Source of the DNA: Hyphomicrobiales bacterium
GTDB taxonomy: Bacteria > Pseudomonadota > Alphaproteobacteria > Rhizobiales > Rhizobiaceae
Length of the DNA stretch: 64,000 nucleotides
Direction of reading: 5' to 3'
NCBI GenBank assembly: GCA_900472675.1
Contig: UCJA01000014.1
Location: 106,960-170,959, forward strand
Positions 20,316-29,426 of the stretch are shown here, piece after piece. Numbering within the stretch: the first letter of the stretch is position 1; each line of letters begins with the position of its first letter. The translations under genes and the position numbers were made by a program. The notes under the pieces are model-generated. The model was not told the DNA's origin. It worked only from the letters and a program-made list of their open reading frames with translations, and made no database searches.

Positions 20316-22385
20316 TCACCGCCACATGCCGCGCATGCGGGCGGTCACGTCGATGCGGACCTGGTGGCGGGCCTGGCGCTCCGCCTCCGACATGACCGGC
20401 ACGAGCGGCCAGGCGGTGGGTTCGAAAAACTGCAGCAGGGTGGCGGGGATGAAGCGGCTGCGGGCTGCGTAGACATGGCGGTCACCCTGCGCATGCTGGC
20501 CGTGCACGAAGAAGCGCTGCGGGGTGATGAGGTGGAGATGATCGCGGGCGCGGGTCATCGCCACGTAGAGCAGCCGGCGTTCCTCCTCCAGCTCGGCCGT
20601 CGAGCCGGCGCCGAGGTCGGACGGGATGCAGCCGTCGACGCAGTTGAGCAGGAAGACCGAGCGCCATTCCTGGCCCTTGGCGGAATGGATGGTCGAGAGG
20701 ATCAGGTAGTCCTCGTCGAGCAGCGGCACGCCTGCCTGGTCGCTGGTCGCATCCGGCGGATCGAGTGTCAGTTCGGTGAGGAAGCGTTCGCGCGATGCAT
20801 AGCCGGAAGCGATCTGCTCGAGCTGCAGCAGGTCCGCCTTGCGGGTCTCGGCATCCTCGTGGAGGCGTTCCAGATGCGGCTCGTACCACTGGCGGGCAAG
20901 CCCGATCTCGGCCGGCCAGCCTTCCTTCTTGCGGATGGCTTCGAGCATGTCGACGAAGACGGGCCAGTCATTGCCGGAGCGGGGCGGCGGCGGAATTTCC
21001 TGCAGGGCCGCCAGCGGTTCCGGATCGGTGGAGATCGCGTCGAGGATCTTGGCCGCCGTCTGCGGACCGACGCCGGGGAGCAGCTGCATCAGCCGGAAGC
21101 CGGCAACGCGATCGCGCGGGTTCTGGGCAAAGCGCAGGGCTGCCAGCATGTCCTTCACATGGGCGCTGTCGAGGAATTTCAGGCCGCCGAACTTCACGAA
21201 GGGGATGTTGCGGCGGGTGAGTTCCACCTCCAGTGGACCGGAATGGTGGGAAGCGCGGAAAAGCACGGCCTGGTTTTTCAGGGTCATGCCCGTCTCGCGG
21301 TTTTCCAGCACCTTCTCGACGATGTAATTGGCCTGCTCGTTCTCGTCCTTCACGCTCACCAGCCGCGGACGTTCCTCCGATTCGCGGTCGGTCCAGAGGT
21401 TCTTGGTGAAGCGCTCGCGGGCAAGGTCGATCACGCCGTTGGCGGCGGCGAGAATGGTGGTGGTCGAGCGGTAGTTGCGGTCGAGCGTAACGATGCGGGC
21501 CGGCGGATCGAAGGTGTCGGGAAAGTCCAGAATGTTGCGGATGGTGGCGGCGCGGAAGGAATAGATCGATTGCGCATCGTCTCCCACCACGGTCAGTCCC
21601 TCGCCGCCGGGCTTCATGGCCAGGAGCACAGAGGACTGCAGGCGGTTGGTATCCTGGTACTCGTCCACCAGCACATGATCGAAGCGTCCGCCGACGTCCG
21701 CGGCGATCAGCGGTTCGGACATCATCTGGGCCCAGTAGAGCAGGAGATCGTCGTAATCGAGGACGTTCTGGGCCTGCTTGGCTTCCACATAGGCGCCGAA
21801 CAGTTCGCGCAGCTGCTTGTCCCAGGCCTGGCACCAGGGGAACTGGCCTTTCAGCACCTCGTCCAGCGGCGTTTCGGAATTGACCGCGCGGGAATAGATG
21901 GCAAGACAGGTGCCCTTGGTGGGGAAGCGGCTTTCCATCTTCGAGAAGCCGAGTTCGTAGCGGACCAGGTTCATCAGGTCGGCGGAATCCTCTCGGTCGT
22001 GGATGGTGAAATCCGGGTCGAGACCGATCTGCCTGGCATACATGCGCAGCAGCCGCGCGCCGATGCCGTGGAAGGTGCCGGCCCAGGCGAGCGCATCGGT
22101 CATGACGCCGGCATTGGCGCCGAGCACCTGCTTGCAGATACGCTCGACACGGCGGCCCATCTCGGAGGCGGCGCGGCGGGAAAAGGTCATCAACAGGATG
22201 CGACGCGGATCGGCTCCGGAGACGATCAGATGAGCCACGCGGTGCGCGAGCGTGTTGGTCTTGCCCGAGCCTGCGCCTGCGATCACCAGGAGAGGCCCGG
22301 CCGCACCGCCGCCCGCCACCTCGGCGCCGTGTTCGACGGCCCGGCGCTGTGCGTCGTTCAGTTTATCCAGATACGCGATGCTCAT
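20316..22385 (-). CDS. UvrD/Rep-type ATP-dependent DNA helicase
   Basis: A 689-residue superfamily 1A helicase. Motif I is GAGSGKTNTLAHR, motif II is VDEYQDTN, motif III is VVGDDAQSIYSFR, and motif VI lies in RRLLYVAMTRARDHLHL. The ATG at 22385 (MSIAYLDKLNDAQRRAV) matches where family members begin; the open frame before it is not conserved in character. It unwinds DNA 3' to 5', probably in repair or replication restart. The protein is close to Rep/UvrD/PcrA length (about 670-720), but the sequence alone does not decide which. It is divergent from the iron-transport operon. Confidence 0.92.
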   Translation of the reverse strand: MSIAYLDKLNDAQRRAVEHGAEVAGGGAAGPLLVIAGAGSGKTNTLAHRVAHLIVSGADPRRILLMTFSRRAASEMGRRVERICKQVLGANAGVMTDALAWAGTFHGIGARLLRMYARQIGLDPDFTIHDREDSADLMNLVRYELGFSKMESRFPTKGTCLAIYSRAVNSETPLDEVLKGQFPWCQAWDKQLRELFGAYVEAKQAQNVLDYDDLLLYWAQMMSEPLIAADVGGRFDHVLVDEYQDTNRLQSSVLLAMKPGGEGLTVVGDDAQSIYSFRAATIRNILDFPDTFDPPARIVTLDRNYRSTTTILAAANGVIDLARERFTKNLWTDRESEERPRLVSVKDENEQANYIVEKVLENRETGMTLKNQAVLFRASHHSGPLEVELTRRNIPFVKFGGLKFLDSAHVKDMLAALRFAQNPRDRVAGFRLMQLLPGVGPQTAAKILDAISTDPEPLAALQEIPPPPRSGNDWPVFVDMLEAIRKKEGWPAEIGLARQWYEPHLERLHEDAETRKADLLQLEQIASGYASRERFLTELTLDPPDATSDQAGVPLLDEDYLILSTIHSAKGQEWRSVFLLNCVDGCIPSDLGAGSTAELEEERRLLYVAMTRARDHLHLITPQRFFVHGQHAQGDRHVYAARSRFIPATLLQFFEPTAWPLVPVMSEAERQARHQVRIDVTARMRGMWR

Positions 22386-22542
22386 GCCTGTTCCGACTGG
22401 TCCGTTCCCGATGTGTTCGATTGAGCAATAGCTGATTCGCGCGGCGGTGGCCTGCTTCACGAATTTGCGTCCGGCGATAACTTGACTAACTGAGTCTGCT
22501 TTGGCTAAAGGTCTGGCCACCATTCATCTGGAGGCAACGACC

Positions 22543-23559
22543 TTGAAGACATCTTACGTTCTGGCTGCCGGTGCAACGGCTTTCGGCCTTTCCCTTCTGG
22601 CATTCTCGACATCGGCTTCCGCGCAGGTCGCCGACAGCCTCACCATCTACAATGCCCAGCACGAAGGACTGACAAAGGAGTGGGCGCAGGCCTTTACCGA
22701 GGAAACCGGCGTGGTCGTGACGATCCGCAACGGCTCGGACCTCGAGTTCGCCAACCAGATCGTCCAGGAAGGTGCCAATTCGCCGGCCGACGTGTTCCTC
22801 ACCGAAAATTCCCCGGCCATGGCGCTGGTCGATGGCAAGAGCCTGTTCGAACCGATCGCCCAGGATACGCTGGACCAGGTGCCGGGCCAGTTCCGCCCGG
22901 TCAACGGCCACTGGGTCGGCGTAGCTGCCCGTTCCACCGTGTTTGCCTATGACAAGACCAAGCTGACCGAAGACAAGCTGCCGAAGTCGATGCTCGATCT
23001 CGCAACGCCTGAATGGAAGGGTCGCTGGGCGGCGTCTCCGTCCGGCGCTGATTTCCAGGCGATCGTCGGCGCGCTGCTGCAGCTGAAGGGCGAGGCCGCA
23101 ACGGCCGAATGGCTGAAGGGCATGAAGACCAACTTCACCGCCTATCGCGGCAATTCGACTGCCATGAAGGCGGTCAATGCCGGCCAGACCGAAGGCGCGC
23201 TGATCTATCATTACTACTATTTCGGCGACCAGGCGAAGACAGGCGAGAACAGCAAGAACGTGGCGCTGCACTACTTCAAGAACGAGGATCCGGGCGCTTT
23301 CGTCTCGATCTCCGGCGGCGGCATCCTGGCATCCTCCAAGCACAAGCCGCAGGCTCAGGCCTTCCTGAAGTGGCTGACCGGCAAGGGCGGCCAGAAGGTG
23401 CTGCGCGACGGCACCTCGTTCGAATATGCCGTGGGCAAGGACGAGGCCTCCAACAAGGCGCTGGTGCCGCTCTCGGACCTCAAGGCACCGAAGGTCGAGC
23501 CGTCGACGCTCAACAATGCCAAGGTTACCGACATGATGACCGCGGCCGGCCTGCTGTAG
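22543..23559 (+). CDS. Fe(III) ABC transporter periplasmic binding protein
   Basis: A 338-residue FbpA/FutA-type iron-binding protein. The preferred start is TTG at 22543, eight bases after GGAGG; it gives a clean signal peptide ending in [11 protein letters not shown]. An upstream TTG at 22501 would bury the signal. Family residues are present: YNAQHEGL at the N-terminus and the YHYYYF tyrosine cluster that ligates iron. It is the first gene of a binding protein-permease-ATPase operon. A weak GACT/AGTC inverted repeat at 22484-22496 lies upstream, but I see no convincing Fur or RirA box. Confidence 0.9.
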   Translation: MKTSYVLAAGATAFGLSLLAFSTSASAQVADSLTIYNAQHEGLTKEWAQAFTEETGVVVTIRNGSDLEFANQIVQEGANSPADVFLTENSPAMALVDGKSLFEPIAQDTLDQVPGQFRPVNGHWVGVAARSTVFAYDKTKLTEDKLPKSMLDLATPEWKGRWAASPSGADFQAIVGALLQLKGEAATAEWLKGMKTNFTAYRGNSTAMKAVNAGQTEGALIYHYYYFGDQAKTGENSKNVALHYFKNEDPGAFVSISGGGILASSKHKPQAQAFLKWLTGKGGQKVLRDGTSFEYAVGKDEASNKALVPLSDLKAPKVEPSTLNNAKVTDMMTAAGLL

Positions 23560-23590
23560 CAGCCGTTCGATTCCAGTTGCACCGGGACAT

Positions 23591-23607
23591 CGCAGGGGTT
23601 ACCTGCG
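23591..23607 (+). other. hairpin between binding-protein and permease genes
   Basis: CGCAGG and CCTGCG form a perfect 6-bp stem around a 5-nt loop, with no T run. In ABC operons such hairpins after the binding-protein gene often protect the upstream mRNA and lower downstream expression; that role is inferred here. Confidence 0.45.
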
Positions 23608-23614
23608 GTGTTTC

Positions 23615-25201
23615 ATGTCTTCCGGGTTTCCCATGAGTTCCACTGCCGATACCAGGCTGATGACTGCGCCGCGCTACCGCTTGCCGGCGGCGTCGTCCTG
23701 GACGATGACGATTGCAGTGCTGGTGGCGCTTCTGGCGTTGCTGCCGCTCGGCTTCGTGTTGTGGGCTGCCATCGCGACGGGCTGGGATACGGCCGTGCTG
23801 CTGATCTTCCGCAGCCGTGTCGCGGAACTGATGGTCGATACCATTCTGCTCGTCCTCCTGACCATTCCCATCTGTACAATCCTCGCGGTGACGCTTGCCT
23901 GGCTGACCGAGCGAACCGACCTTCCCGGTGCGCGCCTGTGGTCCTGGCTCTGCGTGGCGCCGCTTGCCGTGCCCGCCTTCGTGCATTCCTATGCCTGGGT
24001 GGGGCTGTGGCCCGGCATCCATGGGCTGGGCGCCGGCGTGGCGATCTCGGTGGTCGCCTATTTCCCGTTTCTCTACCTGCCGGTCTCGGCTGCCTTCCGG
24101 ATGCTGGATCCGGCGCTCGAGGACCAGGCGGCATCGCTCGGGCTCGCGCCGGCGGCGGTTCTTCGCCGCGTCGTGCTGCCGCAACTGCGGCTGGCCATCT
24201 GCGGCGGGGCGCTTTTGATCGGGCTGCATCTGCTGGCGGAATACGGGCTCTACGCGATGATCCGCTTCGATACGTTCACGACGGCGATCATCGACCAGTT
24301 TCAATCCACCTATAACGGCGTTGCCGCCTATATGCTGGCGCTGGTGCTGGTGGCCTGCTGCTTCGTGCTGCTGGGCCTTGAGGCGGGGCTGCGCGGCCGC
24401 CGGCGCTATGCGCGGCTGGGGCCGGGCGTGGCGCGCCACATCCGGGTTACGCATCTGGGCCGCTGGACCTATCCGCTGCTCGTCATTCCGGTGGCAACGG
24501 CTGCATTTTCGCTTGGCATTCCTGCGCTGACGCTCGGACACTGGCTGGTGGCCGGAGGCGCTGATATCTGGCGGATGGACGAGATCGGGCTGGCGCTCGG
24601 CCAGACGCTGGTGATCTGCCTGATCGGCGGGTTTGCGACGACGGCTGCCGCCGTGCCGATTGCCTGGCTGTCCGTTCGCCGCGCCAACCGCTCGAGCCGG
24701 TTTCTCGAGGGCTGCTACTACCTTGCCAGCTCCATGCCGGGCGTCGTCGTGGCGCTGGCGCTGGTGACGGTCACCGTGCGGGTGTTGCTGCCCTTCTACC
24801 AGACCGTGGCGACGATCGTGCTGGCCTATGTGATCATGTTCCTGCCGCGCGCGCTGGTCAGCCTGCGATCCAGCATCGCCCAGGTGCCTGTGGAGCTGGA
24901 ACAGGCGGCCGCAAGCCTCGGACGCTCGCCCGGCAATGCGCTGTGGTCGACGACGGTGCGGCTGGCAGCGCCCGGCGCTGCCGCCGGCGTCGCGCTGTCG
25001 TCGCTTGGCATCATGAACGAGCTGACGGCGACGCAGATGCTGGCACCGAACGGCACGCGCACGCTCGCCATGGCCTTCTGGGCGCTATCGGGCGAGATCG
25101 ACTATGCGGGGGCTGCCCCTTACGCCGTTCTGATGGTCCTCTTTTCGCTGCCGCTGACCTGGCTGCTTCACCACCAATCGAAGAAGATCGCCGGGCGATG
25201 A
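23615..25201 (+). CDS. Fe(III) ABC transporter permease, two fused permease domains
   Basis: A 528-residue FbpB-like permease with two binding-protein-dependent transport domains in one chain and about 12 membrane helices. Each half carries an EAA-type loop that docks the ATPase: [20 protein letters not shown] in the first and [20 protein letters not shown] in the second. It moves iron released by the periplasmic binding protein. Its stop overlaps the ATPase start (ATGA). Start codon choice is open between ATG 23615 and ATG 23633; neither has a strong Shine-Dalgarno sequence. Confidence 0.92.
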   Translation: MSSGFPMSSTADTRLMTAPRYRLPAASSWTMTIAVLVALLALLPLGFVLWAAIATGWDTAVLLIFRSRVAELMVDTILLVLLTIPICTILAVTLAWLTERTDLPGARLWSWLCVAPLAVPAFVHSYAWVGLWPGIHGLGAGVAISVVAYFPFLYLPVSAAFRMLDPALEDQAASLGLAPAAVLRRVVLPQLRLAICGGALLIGLHLLAEYGLYAMIRFDTFTTAIIDQFQSTYNGVAAYMLALVLVACCFVLLGLEAGLRGRRRYARLGPGVARHIRVTHLGRWTYPLLVIPVATAAFSLGIPALTLGHWLVAGGADIWRMDEIGLALGQTLVICLIGGFATTAAAVPIAWLSVRRANRSSRFLEGCYYLASSMPGVVVALALVTVTVRVLLPFYQTVATIVLAYVIMFLPRALVSLRSSIAQVPVELEQAAASLGRSPGNALWSTTVRLAAPGAAAGVALSSLGIMNELTATQMLAPNGTRTLAMAFWALSGEIDYAGAAPYAVLMVLFSLPLTWLLHHQSKKIAGR

Positions 25202-26238
25202 CCTTTCTGAAACTGGATTCCCTGCGCAAGCACTATGGCGCCGTGGCGGCGCTGGACGGTGTCGAACTCTGCGTGGCGTCGGGCAGCCGCACGGCTATCG
25301 TCGGCCCTTCCGGCTGTGGCAAGACGACCCTCTTGCGGTTGATCGCCGGGTTCGATGCGCCCGATGCCGGTGCCATCCTGCTCGACGGCGAGGTGATGGC
25401 CGATGCGCACGGCCAGGTGCCGGCGCATCTGCGCAATATCGGCATCGTGGCGCAGGACGGTTGTCTTTTCCCGCACCTGAGCGTGGCCGACAATATCGGC
25501 TTCGGGCTGAAAACCGACCGGGAGGCACGGCACGCCCGGGCCGCGGAACTGATGGAGATGGTCGGGCTTGACCAGGCCATGCTTCAGCGAAAGCCGGACC
25601 AGCTCTCAGGAGGCCAGCAGCAGCGTGTGGCACTGGCGAGGGCCCTTGCGCGCAAGCCGCGGCTGATGCTGCTCGACGAGCCCTTCTCGGCTCTTGATAC
25701 GGGTCTGCGGGTCGCAACCCGCAAGGCGGTGGCCGACGTGCTGTCGGCGGCCGGGATCACCACAATCCTCGTCACCCACGACCAGCAGGAGGCGCTGGCC
25801 TTTGCAGACCAGCTGGCGGTGATGCGGGCCGGGCGGCTGGCGCAGGTCGGCACGCCCCGCGAGGTCTATGCACGGCCCGTGGATGCCGCGACAGCGTCCT
25901 TCCTCGGCGAGGCGATCGTTCTGCCCGCACGGGTGAGGGGCGCCGTCGCAGACAGCGCTCTGGGGGCGCTGCCGGTGGAAGCGGGGGATTTCGAGGGGGA
26001 TGCTAGCATCCTGCTGCGGCCGGAGCAGATTTCCGTGCAGCGCGCGCAGGGCGCGAGCCTGCCGGCCAATGGTACGATCGGCGACGTCGCGTTCGGCGGT
26101 TCGACCTGCGATACGCAGGTGACGCTGGACGGTGCCCCAAGCCTCTCCTTCCGGCTCGATATTCCGAACCGGGACATGCTTCTTGTCGGCGACCGGGTAG
26201 CGATCTCGGTGTCGGGCAAGGCGCATGTCTTCCGCTGA
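25198..26238 (+). CDS. Fe(III) ABC transporter ATP-binding protein
   Basis: A 346-residue FbpC-like ATPase. Walker A is [12 protein letters not shown], the signature is LSGGQQQR, Walker B is [12 protein letters not shown] and the switch His is in VTHDQQEAL; all are intact. The C-terminal 100 residues are a TOBE-type regulatory domain ([12 protein letters not shown]). The start overlaps the permease stop by four bases, so it is coupled to it. It completes the three-gene iron importer. Confidence 0.93.
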   Translation: MTFLKLDSLRKHYGAVAALDGVELCVASGSRTAIVGPSGCGKTTLLRLIAGFDAPDAGAILLDGEVMADAHGQVPAHLRNIGIVAQDGCLFPHLSVADNIGFGLKTDREARHARAAELMEMVGLDQAMLQRKPDQLSGGQQQRVALARALARKPRLMLLDEPFSALDTGLRVATRKAVADVLSAAGITTILVTHDQQEALAFADQLAVMRAGRLAQVGTPREVYARPVDAATASFLGEAIVLPARVRGAVADSALGALPVEAGDFEGDASILLRPEQISVQRAQGASLPANGTIGDVAFGGSTCDTQVTLDGAPSLSFRLDIPNRDMLLVGDRVAISVSGKAHVFR

Positions 26239-26273
26239 GACGGCGGCCACGGCAAGGGAAGCACCTTCGTCCG

Positions 26274-26298
26274 GGAACCCTGGAACTTTTTCGGCGTT
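26274..26298 (+). promoter_or_regulatory. EcfG (RpoE2)-type general stress promoter
   Basis: GGAAC at 26274-26278 and CGTT at 26295-26298 are separated by 16 bp, matching the alphaproteobacterial EcfG consensus. It lies about 30 bp upstream of the DUF1328 gene, the right distance for a short leader. The match is direct; activity is inferred. Confidence 0.65.
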
Positions 26299-26330
26299 AT
26301 CTGCCCATTCCAACACAAAGGGTAGAATTC

Positions 26331-26504
26331 ATGCTGAAGTGGGCTCTCATTTTCCTCGTGATATCGCTGATCTCGGGCTTTCTCGGCTTTTCGGGTGTTT
26401 CGGCCGCAACGGCATCGATCGCCAAGATCCTGTTCTTCATCGCACTCGTGATCTTCCTGATCTTCCTCGTGCTGGCGTTTACGGCCGGTAGCCTGGTTCT
26501 TTAA
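26331..26504 (+). CDS. small DUF1328 inner-membrane protein
   Basis: A 57-residue protein beginning [16 protein letters not shown]. Two hydrophobic helices are separated by a short loop ([14 protein letters not shown]), the pattern of the DUF1328/YtjA family of unknown function. AAGGG lies upstream of the ATG at a suitable distance. The gene is preceded by a good EcfG-type promoter and followed by a hairpin terminator, so it is a single stress-inducible unit by inference. Confidence 0.85.
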   Translation: MLKWALIFLVISLISGFLGFSGVSAATASIAKILFFIALVIFLIFLVLAFTAGSLVL

Positions 26505-26522
26505 GCATAAGCCTGCCCAAGG

Positions 26523-26542
26523 CCCGGCCCACAGCGGCCGGG
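26523..26542. terminator. hairpin between convergent small genes
   Basis: CCCGGCC and GGCCGGG pair around a 6-nt loop in the 43 bp between the DUF1328 stop and the stop of the minus-strand zinc-ribbon gene. The + strand tail is TCTCTT. It probably ends transcription from both sides. Confidence 0.6.
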
Positions 26543-26547
26543 TCTCT

Positions 26548-26787
26548 TCAGCTGCGGGACGGGTGCTTCTGGGCGAACACGAGAAGGCGCCAGACGACCG
26601 GCCCCAGCACCGTATGTTCATGGTGGTTCTTCGAGATCGCCGCGCCCTTCTCAACCACCGTCTCGTCGCCGCAGGTGGCACAGCGGTAGATGCCTGGATT
26701 GCGCACGACCTGACCCGGCTTCCAGTCCTGATCGAAGGCCCAGGACTTCACCTCGACCATATGCGTCGAATCTTTGTACTGCGCCAT
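26548..26787 (-). CDS. small zinc-ribbon-like protein
   Basis: A 79-residue cytoplasmic protein. The centre reads PGIYRCATCGDE, a CxxC knuckle, followed by SKNHHEH whose histidines could complete a zinc site. Similar short proteins occur widely in Rhizobiales without an assigned function. Single-gene unit, convergent with the DUF1328 gene. Confidence 0.7.
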   Translation of the reverse strand: MAQYKDSTHMVEVKSWAFDQDWKPGQVVRNPGIYRCATCGDETVVEKGAAISKNHHEHTVLGPVVWRLLVFAQKHPSRS

Positions 26788-26923
26788 GCCGGGTCTCCTC
26801 GAGCTGATGATCGCAGTCTAAGGGCAGCAGGTAACCAAATCGGTTGCGAAATGGGTGAATGAATTCAACCGGGCCGGCGGCGGCTCCGGGTCGTCCCGGT
26901 GCACCTTTGCCCTAACTTTCTGC

Positions 26924-27310
26924 TCAGTGGAGAGCGCATTGCGAAAGGCAGTGGCGGACAGCGGCCAGGAAGTCATCCGGGTCACAGGGTTTCGGCAGCC
27001 AGGCGCAGGTCTGCCAGAAGGGATTTTGGCCCGGGTCGTCGCGTCCACTGCCGGCCGTGTGGACCAGATAAGGGACACCGCGGCTCTCCAGCATCTGCGC
27101 GACTGCATCGCACTGGCCGTCACGCAGCCGCGTTTCAATGATCGCCAGCCCCGGGGTGTGGGATTGCAGCCATTCTGCCGCAGCGGAGCAGGAGGACAGC
27201 GTGTTCACCGTCCGGAAGCCAGCCTGATGCAGGAGTTCTTCCACGTAGATCGCGATCAGCGCCTGATCCTCCAGCACCAGGATGTTCACTTCCACATGCT
27301 CGGCTTGCAT
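26924..27310 (-). CDS. stand-alone receiver protein with Glu at the phospho-acceptor position
   Basis: A 128-residue protein consisting only of a response-regulator receiver domain. The acidic pair (ED, residues 14-15), the Thr of HTAG (T85) and the Lys of LPKP (K107) are present. The strand that should carry the phospho-accepting Asp reads AIIETRLRDG, with Glu59 where Asp is expected. Glu can mimic the phosphorylated state, so the protein may be constitutively active or regulated otherwise. GGGGA sits before the ATG. No kinase is adjacent. Fold assignment is firm; output is unknown. Confidence 0.8.
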   Translation of the reverse strand: MQAEHVEVNILVLEDQALIAIYVEELLHQAGFRTVNTLSSCSAAAEWLQSHTPGLAIIETRLRDGQCDAVAQMLESRGVPYLVHTAGSGRDDPGQNPFWQTCAWLPKPCDPDDFLAAVRHCLSQCALH

Positions 27311-27490
27311 TTTCGTTCCCCATACGATCAGCGAACAATTAGCATGCTCTGCAATTCCGTTCCGGGTTTGTCCGAAAGCGTACGGATGAGACGGGCGGGG
27401 CGAGCCGTGGAAGTGATGCGCAGGAGAAGCTGAGGTCGTCGGGGGGGCGTGCAGCAGGCATTGTCCCGGCCTGAGAAGGCCCCAGAAACA

Positions 27491-27517
27491 ACAAAGGCTT
27501 CCCGAAGGAAGCCATTG
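27491..27517 (-). terminator. terminator after tRNA-Val
   Basis: GGCTTCC and GGAAGCC form a 7-bp stem with a 4-nt loop (27496-27513). On the minus strand the stem is followed by TTTGTTGTTT. It lies about 25 bp past the tRNA 3' end. Confidence 0.75.
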
Positions 27518-27541
27518 TTATTTCTCATCAAAGAGATCGGA

Positions 27542-27616
<75 letters not shown>

Positions 27617-27720
27617 ATCCGATGGCGGCGCATAGACCATGATATGGTCGGGCCGTCAACAGGGTTTGCCGAGAAATCTGAAGGTTTTTTGGAGGACCTA
27701 GGATTTCCGGGCCTGGCGCG

Positions 27721-28083
27721 TCATGCGGCCAGAAGTTTGTTCACTTCATCGACCAGATCACGCAGGTGGAAGGGCTTGGAAAGCACCTTTGCATCCTTGG
27801 GCGCTTTCGAATCAGAATTGAGTGCGACGGCTGCAAATCCGGTGATGAACATCACCTTGAGGTCCGGATCGAGTTCGGTGGCGCGACGGGCCAGCTCGAT
27901 CCCGTCCATTTCGGGCATGACGATGTCGGTCAGCAGCAGGGAGAAGGGCTCTTCCCGCAGGCGGTCATAGGCGCTTGCGCCATTGTCGAAAGAGATGACC
28001 TTGTAGCCGGCTTTCTCAAGGGCTTTCACCAGAAAGCGGCGCATATCGTTATCGTCTTCGGCGAGAAGAATTTTCTGGATCAT
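27721..28083 (-). CDS. cpdR: CpdR-type single-domain response regulator
   Basis: A 120-residue receiver domain with intact acidic pair (AEDDND), phospho-acceptor Asp in LLLTDIVMPEMDG and Lys in VLSKPF. It ends in LLAA, as CpdR proteins do. In Caulobacter and Sinorhizobium, unphosphorylated CpdR directs ClpXP to destroy cell-cycle proteins, and the CckA-ChpT relay phosphorylates it. Its position next to the N-formylglutamate amidohydrolase gene matches other rhizobia as I recall. A CtrA-like half-site pair lies 65-80 bp upstream. Confidence 0.9.
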   Translation of the reverse strand: MIQKILLAEDDNDMRRFLVKALEKAGYKVISFDNGASAYDRLREEPFSLLLTDIVMPEMDGIELARRATELDPDLKVMFITGFAAVALNSDSKAPKDAKVLSKPFHLRDLVDEVNKLLAA

Positions 28084-28147
28084 CGTTCAGAGACCGTCAT
28101 CCGTCTATTGAATTGTCTGAGTAGCCTTTCACACTGCCAAGGCGGGG

Positions 28148-28162
28148 TAAACATCCGTTTAA
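28148..28162 (-). promoter_or_regulatory. CtrA-like site upstream of cpdR
   Basis: On the minus strand TTAA-N7-TTTA lies about 65 bp before cpdR, one base short of the TTAA-N7-TTAA CtrA consensus. It also forms the perfect inverted repeat TAAAC-ATCC-GTTTA. A cell-cycle link would make biological sense, but this is inference. Confidence 0.35.
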
Positions 28163-28263
28163 TGGGTGGAAGCGGCTTCGGAAGGTTATACATAGTATGG
28201 ACTTGGCTACGAGCAACTGGCAACATGAGTGCTCCACAGACTTCGTGACATGGTAAAAGCAGG

Positions 28264-29163
28264 ATGGATCGACCGACGGGCACTCTGGATCAGTTCGAGG
28301 TGAGGGAGCCCATCAAGCAGACCATCCCTTTCGTGTTCAATTCGCCGCATAGCGGACGCCACTATCCCCCTCAGTTTCTCGCCGACAGCAACCTCGACGC
28401 GCTGGCCATCCGCCGTTCGGCCGACCACTATGTGGACGACATCTTTGCGGATGCCCCGGAACACGGCGCACCGCTGCTTGTGGCGCATTTTCCGCGTGCC
28501 TACCTGGACGTGAACCGCGAGCCCTACGAGCTCGACCCGCGGATGTTCGATGGGCCACTGCCGCCTTACGTGAACATCGGTTCGATGCGGGTTGCCGGCG
28601 GGCTCGGCACGATCCCGCGCATCGTGGCGGAGAACATGGAGATCTACCGCCGCCGGCTGCCGGTGGCCGAGGCGATGCTCCGGATCGAGACGATCTACAA
28701 GCCCTATCACGCCTGCCTGCGCCGACTGATTGCCGGCACCCATGCGAGGTTCGGCCTCTGCGTGCTGATCGACTGCCACTCGATGCCCGGCAATATCCGT
28801 CTGTCCGGCTCGGACGTGCGCCCCGATTTCATCATCGGCGACCGCTACGGCACCAGCGCCTCTGCCGAGCTGTCCCGGGCAGCCCTGCACATTCTCGACG
28901 GCATGGGTTTTGCCGCCGTGCGCAACAAGCCCTATGCCGGCGGCTTCATCACCGAACACTACGGCCGACCGGTTCGGGGCCTGCATGCGCTGCAGATCGA
29001 GATCAACCGCGCGCTCTACGTGGACGAGATGACGCTGGAAAAGAAGCCGGAGTTTCCGGTGATCGCGGCTGCGCTGTCCACCTTCATGCACCAGATGGCG
29101 GTGTTCATGGCGGACTTCAGCGGCAGCACAAGTGCCAGCAGCACAGCGCTGGCTGCGGAATAA
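28264..29163 (+). CDS. N-formylglutamate amidohydrolase family protein
   Basis: A 299-residue member of the FGase (HutG-type) family. It shows VFNSPHSGRHYP at the N-terminus, the metal-ligand region HFPRAYLDVNREP, and LIDCHSMPG in the middle. The enzyme hydrolyses N-formyl-L-glutamate to glutamate and formate at the end of one histidine-degradation route. No other hut genes are nearby, so its substrate may differ. It is divergent from cpdR; its stop lies just before the convergent mmgR RNA gene. Confidence 0.88.
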   Translation: MDRPTGTLDQFEVREPIKQTIPFVFNSPHSGRHYPPQFLADSNLDALAIRRSADHYVDDIFADAPEHGAPLLVAHFPRAYLDVNREPYELDPRMFDGPLPPYVNIGSMRVAGGLGTIPRIVAENMEIYRRRLPVAEAMLRIETIYKPYHACLRRLIAGTHARFGLCVLIDCHSMPGNIRLSGSDVRPDFIIGDRYGTSASAELSRAALHILDGMGFAAVRNKPYAGGFITEHYGRPVRGLHALQIEINRALYVDEMTLEKKPEFPVIAAALSTFMHQMAVFMADFSGSTSASSTALAAE

Positions 29164-29179
29164 CCCCCGAACGCAAGAC

Positions 29180-29256
29180 AAAAAAAACCGCGCTGTGTGC
29201 GCGGCTAAGTCTAGGGAGGAAACACCCAAGGAGGGTATTTACAGTCAGAGACTGTA
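29180..29256 (-). ncRNA. mmgR: MmgR small RNA (alpha-r8 / suhB RNA family)
   Basis: The minus strand encodes a compact RNA of about 77 nt. Stem 1 is TACAGTC/GACTGTA (29240-29256, 3-nt loop). Stem 2 is ATACCC/GGGTGT (29222-29238) with the loop TCCTT. A single-stranded TTTCCTCCCT follows, then the terminator stem CCGCGC/GCGCGG (29188-29204) and eight T's. The CU-rich decamer is the hallmark I recall for alpha-r8/MmgR RNAs. Family members lie antisense upstream of an inositol-phosphatase-like gene, exactly as here. MmgR limits polyhydroxybutyrate storage in Sinorhizobium meliloti. The exact 5' end is inferred. Confidence 0.88.
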
Positions 29257-29262
29257 GCTACG

Positions 29263-29290
29263 AGGCTAGACTCTCCTGCTCAATTGTCAA
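29263..29290 (-). promoter_or_regulatory. candidate mmgR promoter
   Basis: On the minus strand a consensus -35 TTGACA (29285-29290) and a weak -10 TAGCCT (29263-29268) are 16 bp apart. They place transcription start within a few bases of 29256, where the first RNA stem begins. Confidence 0.5.
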
Positions 29291-29426
29291 GCATGTTTTT
29301 GCGCTGATTAAAATTGCATCATTTTTAGTCGCTGTGGCGTGTTTTTCGTCAAGTGCGAGGCCCTGTTGCGGTTTCCATCGCCATTCAGAGAGGCTAGAAA
29401 AGGGTTCCTGCCACAGGGGATTCTGC

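Noticed and set aside
22481..22500. Fur or RirA iron box in front of the iron transporter (TGACTAACTGAGTCT)
   Set aside because: TGA-N9-TCT differs from the TGA-N9-TCA iron-responsive motif, and the GACT/AGTC palindrome is too short to support a call.
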